64,000 bases of DNA from Cladocopium goreaui (GCA_947184155.2 CAMXCT020001024.1:573584-637583), one strand, 5' to 3'; counted from the first letter of the stretch, positions 1 to 11,150 are shown. The notes: generated by a model from the sequence alone, not told the origin. Translations and numbers: made by a program.

Positions 1-835
1 AGTGTAAGCTTGCACTCCGTCATTTTGTTGGGTTATGAATCCCGGTTGAGCTCCGTAGGCATCCACCGCTTTGCCAGCTTCCATAGTGGCAGGTGAAGAA
101 CCTAATTCAGAGAACAGTGCAACATCGGCGCTTTCGTCCTTTACGTTGTTGCCTTGAAATACTGTTCTTCCTTTGAATTTCCGGAGTTTATCTCCCTCGG
201 GTAATTCACTTCCCTTTTCAACGCAAATCTCAAAGACTTTTCCTACGTGGACCTTCTTCCCAATCTTTTTGGCCTTGTCGGCAATGACCTTCCATTCGGC
301 CACTGTCTCATATTGCCATGCCTTCTTCTTTACCAGTTTCTCCCACTCTACATCTAAGGCTTGCTGGGCTTTGGGATTGGCTCTAATTTCCTTTTTCCCC
401 ACTGGCCTAGCCACCAAAGTGTTAACGGCTTTCTCCCCAGATTGGATTCCAAGCCTAATACACTTAACTCGATGCTTTTGAGGGTTCATCTGGCAAACAG
501 GCATTGCTGGGATGAATTCGTAGGATAAACATTTTTCTAACTCATTTGGTGATTCTTTGAGAGTTCCGATCATGGGTACAGCTTTCACTCGTTTGGCGCG
601 TTTCTTTTCCTTTTCTTCCAGGGCTAACTTTCGTTGCTCATCTGCTATTGATGCCCTTCTTTCTTTCTGAGACATTGCTTGCCATACAAATGGAGGGATG
701 TCCTTTGGCTTACTTGAATTCTTGTATTTTCTTGCTTTAAAACCACCTGCGTCATAGAATGAGGGGTCATTGGTCCTGATTCTTTCAAGCTCCCCTGTAA
801 TCGGATTGATTACCTCGACCTCTTCATCAGGTACA
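1..835 (-). pseudogene. Copia-type reverse transcriptase, N-terminal part (old element, runs off left edge)
   Basis: The minus strand is open for about 280 codons to the window edge. It reads through a lysine-rich stretch into a segment containing GRTVFQGNNVKDE, which resembles the start of a Copia reverse transcriptase where the conserved R-V/T-V-x-G-N block sits. The upstream part of the same pol ends in another frame at base 810, so a 1-base shift lies near 835-870. The catalytic YVDD region would be beyond the left edge. Integrase before RT is the Copia order. What is seen is the open frame and motif; calling it a relic rests on the other breaks in this element. Confidence 0.6.
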
Positions 836-1760
836 GGTCGATTTGTTCTTTTGAGAATATTGTGACGATTACCTCATGAACCTCAATGTCCTTTTCAAGG
901 TCTTCGACCGGAGGATCAATCTTCAAATTCTCTTCGTGGACATGCCATGATTCATCATCTTTAATGCAAGTTGTTCGAAACGGAAAGTCGGCTGCATCAA
1001 AGTCGGGAGATGGACCTATACACTGATTGTCGATGATCCGAACATTCACTTTGCAATTGGCATATTCGTACCATGCCTCCTTGTGGTCAACATGCTTGAA
1101 AAATTCTATATAACCATCCCTGGTGATAAACCGCGGATTGAACTGTTGGGCAGGTTGTCCAGCTTCAATGTCAGTGACTGTTCTTTTGGCTGGGCCTGGC
1201 TCCCGCACAGGCTGAGCGTCTTGCTCTTCCGGTGGCGGTAGTGCATCCTGGTCATCACACAGTTGGTTTGGTTTCAAGCTACCTTCTCGGATGGCATCGG
1301 CACGTTTGCGACAGGGAAACTCGATTCTCTCAGGAGTAGAAACCTTTAACACCCTCAACACCGTGACGGATTGGTCAAAATCTGCATCATTGATTTGCTT
1401 TAGAGAAGCTACTGCAAATTCCTTTCTCCAATGGAAGCCTGGATGGATAACATATCCTAGGAAGATACCGGGTTCAGAGGTCGGTTCGAACTTCATCTGC
1501 TTCTTGGGTTTCTTCCGAGGTCCAGTCCAATCGTCCACCTTACATCCAAACGGGATAAGTGGTCCTTCGAAGTCTGTCCCAAATCTCAATTTCCATGGTG
1601 TGGCCTTTCCAGTCCCATCATGTCCCATCTGGTGCTGTGTCATGCATGATGCACCAATGTCTGGCAGCATAGGGCCAGTATCCATGGTGAAGTCCTGCTT
1701 GAAGCAGATTTGCACGTGTTCCTTCCAACGTTGACCGCACGGCTTGTTCGGCGATGGCAT
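810..1760 (-). pseudogene. Copia-type pol: end of integrase and integrase-RT linker
   Basis: This open frame continues the integrase of the next entry after a frame change. It holds the C-terminal integrase region (TPWKLRFG, then a segment with PGIFLGYVIHPGFHW like the GYxxxxKxY-type region after Copia integrases) and then a long acidic/proline linker. It overlaps the preceding frame at 1618-1760. The frame change is explained by an 8-base word, GTCCCATC, present twice 10 bases apart (1612-1619 and 1622-1629): a 10-bp duplication shifts the frame by one. The frame stops at 810, where another shift leads into the RT part. Confidence 0.6.
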
Positions 1761-2658
1761 TGGATGTTGAAATGTAATCTTTACTGATTTGATGCCTGAT
1801 CTTCATTGATCTCATAGCTGCTACAATCTCAGGGGCATTGTCACTGTAAAAGATTCCAATTTTCTCCAAGTCATCGACGAAATGTTTCATCGCCAGTGTG
1901 GTGTTGGATGTATCACGACGTGCAACAGGGTAAACATATCGAAAATCAGTGGCAACATCCTTAAATACCATTGCGACCCTGTCCCCGTCTACACCAGTTT
2001 CGGGGTCTGATTTGGCAATGAGGTAGTCACCTGTGACATGGTCCCCAAACTTCTTTGCGTCAACCATGGATGATCCTCCCTTAGAGTATCCAGGTGGCTT
2101 GTACATCTTGGCCTTCGTACAGACATCACAGTAGGGATTCTTAGGAATATGGGTAAGCATGTGTCGTTTGCTCTTAGCTTCAGCCTTTAGTGCGGCCTTA
2201 CCCCTTTCCCTACGTCTTTCCATTTCCGGGTCACGACGGACGTCATCCCTTGATTTATCAACCTCATCAGGCTGGACCTCCCGGTCAGCTGGTGCAATGC
2301 CTTCTTCATCGGAGGGCGCATCGGCACCGGGATCGCCTGAGATGTCGGGTACAAGGTCGTCATCAAGCTTTGATGAATTACCACCTACAATAGTGGGTTC
2401 GTCATCTTCATATTCTTCGTCGTAAAGATCCGGTGACGGGGGTGAATCTTCCTCTTCCATGAAGCCTGACTCGGGCCCAGAAGAACTAGCCATCACTTTC
2501 ACTCTTTTCATGGGAGAACCATTGTTGCTGGATTTCGCCACTGTGGACACACTTGGTTGATTTGATTTGGAACATAGATATGGGACATAGTCTCTGACTT
2601 CAAGTTCTATGACTTTCCCATCAGGTGATACTAATTTCATCCTCTCAAGTTGCTTCAA
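1618..2658 (-). pseudogene. Copia-type integrase core (old element)
   Basis: The first 150 residues are acidic and disordered. A zinc-binding tail (HIPKNPYCDVCTKAK, CxxC) is followed by the catalytic core. The three expected acidic residues can be seen: D in GDHVTGDYL, D in FYSDNAPE, and E in NAIAEQAVRS. This is the DDE integrase that inserts cDNA of an LTR retrotransposon. The frame ends prematurely because of the 10-bp duplication at 1612-1629. Upstream, toward the protease, about 600 bases of foreign-looking sequence interrupt the polyprotein. Confidence 0.7.
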
Positions 2659-3264
2659 CCCCCCTTGGGGACCATTTTAGAACCCAAATATGGGTTCTAA
2701 AATGGAATCTACAAGGGGGGTCTTAGAACCTAAAATTGTTGGCCACTATTCCGTTTTTGGGTTCTAAAATGGGTTCTGAAATGGTATCTTCCACCCTTAA
2801 AAAATCATTAAAAATCATCCAAAACTTTATATACTCGATGATGCACTCATGCGTCAAACTCTTCAACATCTTCACTTCTTGTAATGGACCAGTGTTTCCA
2901 AATCAACCGTTGGTATTATAGACCAATGCTGAAATATCATGAAATAGCATTAAATAGCTGTATTTCTCTGTAACGTTGTTAAGGCCTTATTTGATCTTAT
3001 TTGACCTTCTGCACTTTATGTACAAATCCCCTTAATTTCAAAATTCTGCCTCGTTAATTCGGGGTGACGTCGTGACGTCGAATTAAATCGTACAGATACA
3101 TCATCATATGTTATTATAATATATTATAAATATTAAAATATATTATGCTGTATTATACAAGCTTCCAGGGTTCTACAATGCTTACGGGACCGGGGGTTCT
3201 ACAATGAAAAAAAATCATTCTAGAACCCTCCGTGTTTATACCCAGGGGGGGGCATTCTAGAACC
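2659..3264. mobile_element. Hairpin-rich insertion between protease and integrase of the old element
   Basis: This non-coding, AT-rich segment separates two parts of one polyprotein. It carries repeated GGTTCTAAAATGG / GGTTCTACAATG / CATTCTAGAACC words and C/G runs near both ends. A perfect 15-bp stem with a 4-base loop is at 2672-2705. The terminal words are only weakly inverted, so assignment to a MITE class is not possible; it may be a small non-autonomous transposon or a composite repeat. Confidence 0.45.
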
Positions 3265-3948
3265 TTCCAACTTGAGGGTATCTAATTTCGGCTTCTCATT
3301 CTTGGAGCCCCTCCACACGAAGTCAAACCCATCCTCAACGCACCTGAGACCAACTGATAAAACAGGAGGTGAACTTTGCACTAGGTACAGTGACACTGTA
3401 GCATTCAGTTCTGGGACTCTAACCTTGCCCTGCTTCATAGATGAACTTTCCCCATTTGCAGTGATGAGACGGATTGGATTATCGGAAAAGTAACCATAGT
3501 GGTCGGGCACATGATGATCAGTGAGTAAATCTTGTGCACTACCGGTATCAACAATCCAATCAATAGAGGCTTCAAAACATCCATCAACGTACTCTTCAGA
3601 TTTGGCAGGCATTGCAACAATTCCCTTTGGGATACAGTGATCACATCCAAACATGGTGTCACATTCGTAGTTGCATTTGCAGACATTGTTCATTAACGAA
3701 TTCTTGACTGCTCCTGCCAACATGTTCGCTGACAAACATGCGTCCTCTACGTCTCTTCGATCGAACTCAAACGGATAGTCGATTGGGAATGTTCTTTTAT
3801 ATCTTCTTGAAGCTGGATTGATAGGCACAAGGTCCCCCTTGGCAACGACTTGATACACATCATGATTGGTGTTGAAAGTCACTGCTGGGCAACCGATCAC
3901 GTCAATGGGCGGCAACAGGCATGCGTTGGACACGGATGCTAACATCAT
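3220..3948 (-). pseudogene. Copia-type aspartic protease region (old element)
   Basis: The frame carries the retropepsin active-site motif in WIVDTGSAQDLL, followed by a hydrophobic strand region (VRVPELNATVSLYLV), as in gag-pol proteases that cut the polyprotein. It is in the same frame as the gag part that ends at 3964, separated by a TGA and a TAG seven codons apart, so the original gag-pol was probably continuous. The C-terminal end is cut by the insertion at 2659-3264. Confidence 0.65.
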
Positions 3949-3963
3949 CTAACATCGAAGCAA

Positions 3964-5094
3964 TCAGGCAGACAGCTGCTGGGGAAGCTTTGAGAGTTTC
4001 AGGCTTGCCTTTGTTCCCCTTTGGGGAGCGGCTATTCCTGGGACTCCTTGATCCCTTCTGCTTTGGCGAGCGGTCCCTGCCTTTTCCTGGACTTCTGCTG
4101 TTCCTTCGTCTGGATCCTTTCGAGTCATTGGATGAAGGCCTAGCAGGAGTGGCAGCACGAGGAGACTTGGACTGTTTGCCCTCGTGACTAAACCTACAGT
4201 CATTGCCTCTGTTACATCTTCCCTGTTTCCAAAATTTGCATGGCTGCTTCTTCTTGTTTTTATCGTTCTTACCCCTTGACGGTGATCTGCCACGATCGGA
4301 TGAGGGTCTTGATTGACTCCTATCTTTCTTTGGTGGAGGTTTTCATGCTTGAATGGACAGGCATCATTCGTGCAAGTACCTTTGTTCCATTTGACACAGT
4401 ACCCCTTTGGAATGTACCCAGTTTTCTCACCCACAGCCGGAGCTGCGCTGGACGACGAGGCACCGAGGGTCCTGGCAACTCGTTCACGATTGGACTCGAG
4501 TCGCTCCCTGTCCAAGTAGCGGCGAACTGATGTCACTAGGAAGTCGTAGGACTTCTTGTCGGTCCCTTCCTCAGCACGATGATATTCCTGCAAGTCGTGT
4601 GCTATTGCTTTTCTGTTTTTGACTTGGTTAAAGAACAGAGTCTCCAGAATGCTAATCTCAGGAACTTTGGGGATACCAGCCATTACTTGATCCCAATTGC
4701 TGATGAATCCCCGCAGGTTGTCACCTTTGAGCTTGACACTGAACAAGTCCTGTAGTGAGTAGGTCGCTCCATGTTTGATGTTGGTACTGAAATGTTCATG
4801 CATCATAAACAGCACCTGTCGACCTCTCACATCACGATGGTTTGTTGCTTCAGTCTCCTTATAAGTGTCAACCTTTCTCGCAAAATCACCTGTGAGAATA
4901 TTGGTGAGTGCGGACAGCAATTTGGCATCCAATGTAGTGAACTTGCCTACGTCACGAAGAGTTCCAATTGTTTGGCCTTCTTTCCAGGTTTCACTTATCC
5001 AATCAAATGCTTTGTCAGGGTCAGTGGATGCCGACATTACAGCTTCCCTTGTACGGATGCCGACATTACAGCTTCCCTTGTACGGATTCTCCAA
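3964..5094 (-). pseudogene. Gag core with CCCH zinc finger (old element)
   Basis: The sequence is helical and charged, with gag-like segments (DNLRGFISNWDQV, then a region like a retrotransposon gag/UBN2 core). It ends in a zinc finger, YCVKWNKGTCTNDACPFKH, spaced C-x7-C-x4-C-x3-H. A CCCH finger in place of the usual CCHC knuckle is notable. After it comes a basic, low-complexity tail. The frame starts inside a 29-bp tandem duplication at about 5025-5090 that splits gag into two frames; RTREAVMSAS occurs at the end of one frame and the start of the next. Confidence 0.6.
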
Positions 5095-5651
5095 TTTCTG
5101 TACGATTCCGCATGGGGAAAAGCTGGAACTTTCACGGTGTCGGCCTCTTTAACCTTGTTCTTTTCATGTGATTGGTCCCTGGAACCACCAAACATGGCCC
5201 TCATGCGACGGATGAAACGGTGATCACTATCGTCAGAGTTGTACCCATCCCCATCTCCATCATCATCATCATCCCCGTCCCCAGGCCCACCTCCCGGTGG
5301 GCGTCGGCTCCCTGAAGGGGGCTTCTTCCCACGCTTGTCCTTACCACGCCTGCTGTCATTGCCTGCGGACGAATCCTTGTCGTCATCTGGAGGATCAGGT
5401 CCTGGCGGTTTCCCTCCTGTATCCGAATGTGCAACACTTGTTGGTGGATACGTTGGGGACCTAAGACCTGTAATCTCTGTGACGGGATCATTATTGTCAG
5501 CCGGCAAATTGCCTTCAGTGTCAAGCATTTCCCATATATCTTGATTGGGTACCGTTGTCTTGGGAGCACTTGCTGATGCAAATGATGGCAACGGTGCAGA
5601 ATACTTGACTTCAGCGGATGACAGGGACTGGTAATGGGCCAATCGTGTCAA
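5037..5651 (-). pseudogene. Gag middle part, acidic linker (old element)
   Basis: The frame encodes a proline/glycine/aspartate-rich linker with an Asp run (GDDDDDGDGDG), then KVPAFPHAESYRNW, which leads into the gag core. It ends prematurely in the 29-bp duplication near 5037. It overlaps the upstream coiled-coil frame by about 40 bases in a different frame, so a second frame change lies near 5611-5651. Confidence 0.5.
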
Positions 5652-6270
5652 GGAGTTTGCTCATCCTCATGTTCATGGATTCGGTTTGCAACTGTTGGGC
5701 CCTTATTTGCTCACTCTGTTGCTTAATGATGGATTCAAGTTGGGACATCTGCATCTTTCGGTGTTCATCCTGACGTTCATAGTGTTCTTTGATGGATTGA
5801 ATGTGCTGGTCCTTCGTTGCATTTGACTGTCTGGCATTTCCGTCTAAAACCCTTTTATACATTTCCCCTTGTTGGGCCAGTTCTTCATGAAATTGATTCT
5901 CCCGACTCTCTGCGAGCAACATCATTTGTTGCATCCGGGCACTCGCAGCTTGTTCTTCTGCATGGAACCTGCCACTCATTTCGGACACCATCGATTGCAT
6001 CATGCTTTCGGTGTTGGCCATGGCCTCTCGATGGCGTGCCTCAGCAACCTGCTCAACCATCTGTGTAAATGCAGGGTCATGTGAATTCACGTACACTTCA
6101 TTATTTTGAGCTTGCTGAAGGTTCATCGTGTTATTTACTTCAGTCATCTCATGGTGGTGAACCTCAAGCTTGTTCGACTGTACATGATGTGAGCCGGCAG
6201 GCATGCCCTCCCGGGATGCGTGATAGTCATAACCACGGTGCGAAAACCTTGGCGCTCCACTCTGGGGCAT
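5611..6270 (-). pseudogene. Gag N-terminal coiled coil (old element)
   Basis: From an ATG at 6270 the frame reads a Gln/Glu/Met-rich helical region of about 150 residues that looks like a coiled coil. An upstream frame starting at 6473 (MSAPSGKPSPEG) may be the true N-terminus after another shift. This is typical of the first part of a dinoflagellate Copia gag; the similarity is compositional, not motif-based. Confidence 0.45.
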
Positions 6271-6567
6271 AACAGCGCCTGGTGGGAGCGGGGCTCTGAC
6301 TTCACGTTTGTCACTCCGAGAGCGTTCCGAAGGAGTCTAGGAAGTAGTGTGACTTGGTACATCGATTTCAGTCTGGCCATCGTCTGCGTCCCGAATTGCC
6401 ACGGCTTGTGGATTCCCGGAATTACGCGGGCCCTCTGGCCCTCTGGAGATGGTTTTCCGGAGGGGGCAGACATAACTACGAAAGGGACGTATCTGGCGAT
6501 ACGGCTGATAACCTATATTTATAGGTATCTCAACCTGAAACAGCCAGTAAGCGCACACGCTATTTTG

Positions 6568-6581
6568 CTTGAGCCAAAATG
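6568..6581 (-). other. Candidate spliced-leader relic
   Basis: The minus strand reads CATTTTGGCTCAAG. This is identical to the last 14 bases of the 22-base dinoflagellate spliced leader. It lies about 100 bases upstream of the first gag frame of the decayed Copia element and about 300 bases beyond the last open codons of the VSHYWG-family gene. An exact 14-mer is expected by chance well under once in 128 kb of both-strand sequence. Bases 5' of it do not match the leader, as expected for truncated relics in reinserted cDNA. Confidence 0.55.
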
Positions 6582-7024
6582 TAAGTGAATATACAAGGTA
6601 CACTATTAGGCGATACTTTACAGGGAGGTAATGGAGACTATACATAAGCACCATGTAAAAATACATATTAGTGTTACTGATTTACCAGATGTTACCAGCA
6701 TGTTACCAGCGCAAACGTGACTTTGTCATAGTTTTTGTCCCGGAGTCTTCTACCAAAATTGGACCAGCTTCGCCATCGGTCCCAAGTCCCTCGGTGTCCT
6801 GCTCGACCTTTACAGCTCCAAGGGCAGCCCAAACCTGCAAAGTTACCAGTTTCCATGCAGCACTAGTTGGATCCAACGTATAATTATAGATTCTCTTTTT
6901 CGCATATGTGCACATATGAATCTATAGGCCCATGGGCCCATAGCATTCCATAGCTGATATTTCTGATTGCGTTTGGAGCTACAGGCCTTCGGCTGGCACT
7001 TGCAACATCCTTCACGAGGTGGCA

Positions 7025-7149
7025 TGAATCCATTCGCCGCACCTCGCTGACTCCGCCGGTCAACAATGAGCTGCGGAAGTCTTCTGCTTCCTTCGGAGGC
7101 ATTGCGATGATGACTTCCTGCCGGCCCATCATGGGGAAGGTGTCAGTAG
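7025..7149 (-). CDS. Gene B exon 6 (VSHYWG/WCDFE family), approximate
   Basis: The frame contains RQEVIIAMPPKEAEDF followed by LLTGGVSEV. In the family as I remember it, a hydrophobic I-A-M-P strand and an 'xFxxxLxxGG' helix follow the WCxFE motif. The frame remains open to 6884, but where the exon ends is unclear. The link to exon 5 is not resolved: the frames do not join with any good donor, so a missed micro-intron or an indel is possible. Confidence 0.5.
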
Positions 7150-7176
7150 CTGATTCTCCAAGCATTCCCGACTTAC

Positions 7177-7244
7177 ATCCAAATTCTGAGCAAAGTGTCC
7201 TGTTTCAGGTCCGTAGCAGTGTACATCTCGAAATCGCACCACAC
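7177..7244 (-). CDS. Gene B exon 5: WCDFE motif
   Basis: After the acceptor GGGCAG the exon reads VWCDFEMYTATD. It joins in phase to exon 4, giving KR-VWCDFEMY. The 3' border is uncertain; GTAAGT directly after 7177 is the best donor, but its phase does not fit exon 6. Confidence 0.6.
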
Positions 7245-7433
7245 CTGCCCAGAAAACAGGAAACAACAGGAAAGCTTCACAAATCACGTGCTTCAATCTG
7301 CGAAGATCATGGTTTATGGTTATTTACACACGCACAGCAGAGGACAATTTTTGTGCATATGTAGGGTATACATGTATATCCGCACCGTTTAAACACACAC
7401 CGTTTTCAGCTGGTGCTGGTTCGAGGCTTGCGC

Positions 7434-7482
7434 TCGTTTGATGTAGAATGGATCTTTCCAGGGTGCCATCATCGCAACAATC
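7434..7482 (-). CDS. Gene B exon 4: APWKDPFYIKR motif
   Basis: The exon starts after TTGCCAAG and encodes IVAMMAPWKDPFYIKR. The donor is GC (7433-7432). Joining with exons 3 and 5 keeps one frame. This segment matches the 'hydrophobic strand - APWxDPxY - R-x-WC' run of the family. Confidence 0.65.
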
Positions 7483-7678
7483 CTTGGCAAATAATGATGC
7501 AATTAAGTGCAACCTCCAAAAAAACAAGAAAAAAATAGGTGAAAACATGTGATTCAGATTCACATCATGTTTATTAATGCTTGATATTGATTGATTTATT
7601 GAATAAAAATGTTTCATAATTATTGATTATTTCTCTTGGTGGGCGCCCTCCAAGCAGTATCCCGCATAAGGTCTCCAC

Positions 7679-7714
7679 TTTCCAATGCCGGCCACTCGGT
7701 CACCGAAGGCTTTC
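7679..7714 (-). CDS. Gene B exon 3 (36-base micro-exon)
   Basis: Acceptor GCCCAG|G and donor AA|GTGG bound a 36-base exon coding for KAFGDRVAGIGK across its junctions. It bridges FEDFE of exon 2 and IVAMM of exon 4 without changing frame, which is strong internal support despite its size. Confidence 0.65.
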
Positions 7715-7909
7715 CTGGGCTCAAACGCGTGCGTTGAAATGCCAGACCTTTCTTGTGAGGAATGATGGATCATACAAGAGCACTGCTTTGCACTGTCAAA
7801 ACCCAACAAACCCTGGTGCCTCGCTGATTGCAACTACACTGAGTAAACATTGGGAAGTCAAATGCTCAGTACAGTATGGCTGTCATTAGCTGTTGCCATG
7901 CCAGGTCGC

Positions 7910-7960
7910 TCGAAGTCTTCGAATGGAACGGTTTCTCCAGCGGCCTCTGTCTCCTTCACC
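7910..7960 (-). CDS. Gene B exon 2: GETVPFEDFE
   Basis: Acceptor CCTTGCAG|G begins an exon encoding VKETEAAGETVPFEDF. The donor is GC at 7909-7908. With exon 1 it gives CINQNR-VKETEA, where the Arg codon is split over the intron. Confidence 0.68.
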
Positions 7961-7999
7961 CTGCAAGGGGATGAAGTTTCAAGCAAAGGAGGGCAACTT

Positions 8000-9500
8000 T
8001 CCGACCAGTCTGCGTGTGTGTATGTGTGTATATATATATACCATTATATACCTGCAGGCCGGGGGGTTCGCCGTCGGCAAACAAGTAGTAACATGGTCAA
8101 TTTACCTCTGTTTTGTGGGACGAAATGGACGTAGGCGCATTTTTGCCCAGAATTGGGTGGGGTTGATTTTTGCGCGCTTTCGTTCTTTGACGATGCTACG
8201 TGACTGACGTCTTGTCGTTTAGGGGTGGGGTGGGGTGGGGTGGGGCAATAACATTCAATCGGTTGCAAACTTTCTTTCGAGAATTCTCAGACGCTTCTGA
8301 TGCTACGTTGTAACCAAGACCTCACCCGTGGATTGCTGAACCTGGCACCTCGGGAATGTTTTAAACCAGACATGCAATACTGGTTGCACAACGCGTGAGT
8401 GAAAAAAACCTTGAACGCTTGAGTTTGCACTGGACATTGATTTCATGCACTTTCATGGACCTGATAACCTTTCAACCGACGGCGAACGTACCGTCCTGTG
8501 CATATGTATATATATATATGTGTGTGTGTGTGTGAGCGCGTGTGTGTACATATATTAGCAATATTATGGCCACGCGACGATGTCAATGTGCCCCCGTACA
8601 TGTATAAATAATTATGTGCAAATGTGTAAATATATGTGTAATATGTATAAGTATGCATAAAATTGCATAAATATGCATAAATATGCATGTATAACTGTGT
8701 GCGTGTGCTCGTGTATACATACACTCACATTATAGACGTGACATATATACATTAGATATGTACAGGATATGTTATCACATGTTATCTATGTGCAACTGTA
8801 TAGGTGACTCTACCATGTTACAACTGAAATTCTGATTGAGATTGTGCATGCTGCACAATCATAATCTACTACATATATATTTTTTCCCAAGTGCAGACTC
8901 ACAAAAAAGTCTGTGCGCCGAACCTAAGCCTGTATCAGTGTTCAAAAACAACCAGTTCAAAGAGAAGGCTCAGGAGAACGAATTGGAAGAACAGCAGAGC
9001 TAACTACGGGCTAGCCTTCCTCGTGACAATGAGCCGCAGGTAGTATAGAAGACGGGTGTGGATAAAAATAGTAGGTAATTTACAGTGCAAATAAAGAATA
9101 ATAAAGAATCAGTCAAAGGACAAGAACTGTATATTCGATGGTTGAAACGAGTCACCATCAGAGTTTTTGACCTATCTTTCATGGTATGTGAGTGCAATTG
9201 GTGACGACATTCGGTGATGACATTCGGTGAAGACATTCGTTGACGGCATTCGGTGATCGAACCGGAACCTGCAAGGAAGCAAGCATTTATGCAAATACGC
9301 CTTGTCTGGCATTAGCACTATGTACTATGAATTGGATATGCTCCAAGACGTTAGAGTCAAACTCATCCGCTCGACCTAACAAAGCGAACGCATCTTTGAA
9401 TGACTGCAACAGCCAATCAGTACGGGGCCTGCCTGGCCTTCGATACTCTATACGTGGTGTGATATTATATTATATATACAGTTACATATGTTACATGAAC
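8000..9500. other. Gene-poor stretch with TG/TA microsatellites
   Basis: Short (TATA)n, (TG)n and (TGCATAAA)n tracts occur at 8020-8050, 8500-8545 and 8640-8720. No exon could be supported. It corresponds to the putative GA-donor intron between gene B exons 1 and 2. Confidence 0.5.
8221..8245 (+). repeat. GGGGT tandem run (G-quadruplex-prone)
   Basis: Five consecutive G3-4 runs separated by single T bases form a classical G-quadruplex pattern. It lies in an intron-sized, gene-poor stretch of gene B. Confidence 0.7.
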
Positions 9501-9645
9501 TAACCATTGTCTTGCACATTCTTATACTGTGTCATGGCCCCATGCTGGAATAGAACAGCATTTCTGGTTGATGAACTTGTCTACTGATGGATGACCATCC
9601 AATGTATTCTCAAGCTGAAAATGCATGGAATCGTCAGCTCCCATC

Positions 9646-9740
9646 CTGTTCTGATTGATGCAAAAGCAGCACATCCAGGCATACCTTGGCATTGCAGCCA
9701 ACGCCGCAAAAGAAAGCATCGGGTGCATCAGAAGGTGATG
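9646..9740 (-). CDS. Gene B exon 1 (recognised part): CFCINQNR motif
   Basis: The exon reads MPRYAWMCCFCINQNR and ends AACAG before GA (9645-9644), a non-canonical donor. The motif W-x-C-x-x-C-x-N-Q-x-R belongs to the dinoflagellate VSHxWG/CxxxNNQ protein family, whose function I do not know. The 5' border is approximate. Another open frame at 9634-9903, with YCKDYSTDPKRTQPDCSW, probably contains a preceding exon. The VSHxWG part of this gene was not found. Confidence 0.6.
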
Positions 9741-10199
9741 TGGCGATAACTTGCAACCAGCTGCAATCAGGCTGCGTTCGTTTGGGATCTGTGCTGTAGT
9801 CCTTGCAGTATTGCAGCAGAGTGTCCGTGATGTCTCCCATCCTCTGCACAGATTGATTGCTACTCTGTTGACTGCTTGCAGGAGTTTGTCCCTGATGCAC
9901 CAAGATGATTCCGAAACATGATCTGCTGCAGTATCTGTTGGATCACCTTGACATGTCGCAGCAACCTGGTTGCCTCATGTTGCCTCGGTGTCCCTCCACC
10001 TTCCACCGAGTTTCTTGTAGCCCCAGGTGTAACTCAGCATGAATGAAGCATTGGCTGCCTCCGTGCCGGACCAAGGATACCAAGGGGAAACCAGAGCAGG
10101 GACAAAGCCAGAGGGATCCAGAAGGCATATGAATCGTTGGCACGTTGCAGAAGTTCCCTGGGAAGGGAGTCGCTCTAAAACACTTGTAGACAGAACACC

Positions 10200-11150
10200 C
10201 GTTATCTCATCCTACTTTGTGCAACTACCCATTACAAGGTTCTGATGGCATGGCATGGTGGGTGACAACCAGGAATCGTCCACAGGTTGAGCAGTTAGTA
10301 GGCAAGACGAGGCAAGAGAGGCCTCATCGACTGATTGCAAACAGTCGACGTAAGCTGCACCCCTCCTCCCAAAGCAAATGGAGCGTTGACACTGTTGAAG
10401 GGCCACACTGATTGAACAGCTGGTCAGTGCAGAATACGTGCAGAGAACTGCGCACTGTTTTGTGACCCGCAAACAGCGGAGGTGCGGTACCAAAGGCTTG
10501 CCTTGGATTCAATAGAAATGTCTGAACTCAAAGAAATTCAGGTTGAAATCGGCGGTCGTGTCTCATGTTTGACAAAGTCCAAACACCAAATGTGGCCCCC
10601 AAACTGCATTCCTTACCAGACCTTTCTTCCTATAACATGCTGGAATGTGCTTAGTTGAACAGTGGACATGAAAACAATACCATGCAGGACAAGGACGGAT
10701 CTAGCATCTAGACTCTACATAGTCTCTAAACCATCTACCAAATACAATGTTAGCGGATGTAAGAGGAGTAGCCTTGGTCAGAGTGTGACTGCAACAGGTT
10801 TGGGATGTTCGAACAGGAATTTGGTCTAGTATGGCCTTGTAATGCACATCCGACCTGGCTTATGGTGCCCCAACAAGCTATCTACTACAAAATTCCCGTG
10901 AAATCTATATAAACCCAAAAAACAGAAAAGCAAGTAGTAAATAGTGAGCGCCAACAGCAACATATGCAAAAGCAGGGTATCTTGTGAAGATAAAGTCAAG
11001 TTTAGACTTGACGACTTAGGATGCAGCATTCCAGTGTTTCTTATCTTTCTGTCCCTGACCACCACTGAAGTAGATGCAACCCTTGACAGCCTTTACATTG
11101 GGTTCAGTTTTTTTTTGGGCTCAGGTGTTGATTTTTTGTCTTTCCTGGTA
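10200..11150. other. No supported gene
   Basis: Several short open frames exist on the minus strand (for example 10212-10493) but none shows a family motif or a convincing border. The stretch may hold 5' exons of gene B. Confidence 0.3.

Noticed and set aside
1291-1734. 147-codon plus frame
   Set aside because: It is antisense to the integrase-RT linker of the old Copia element.
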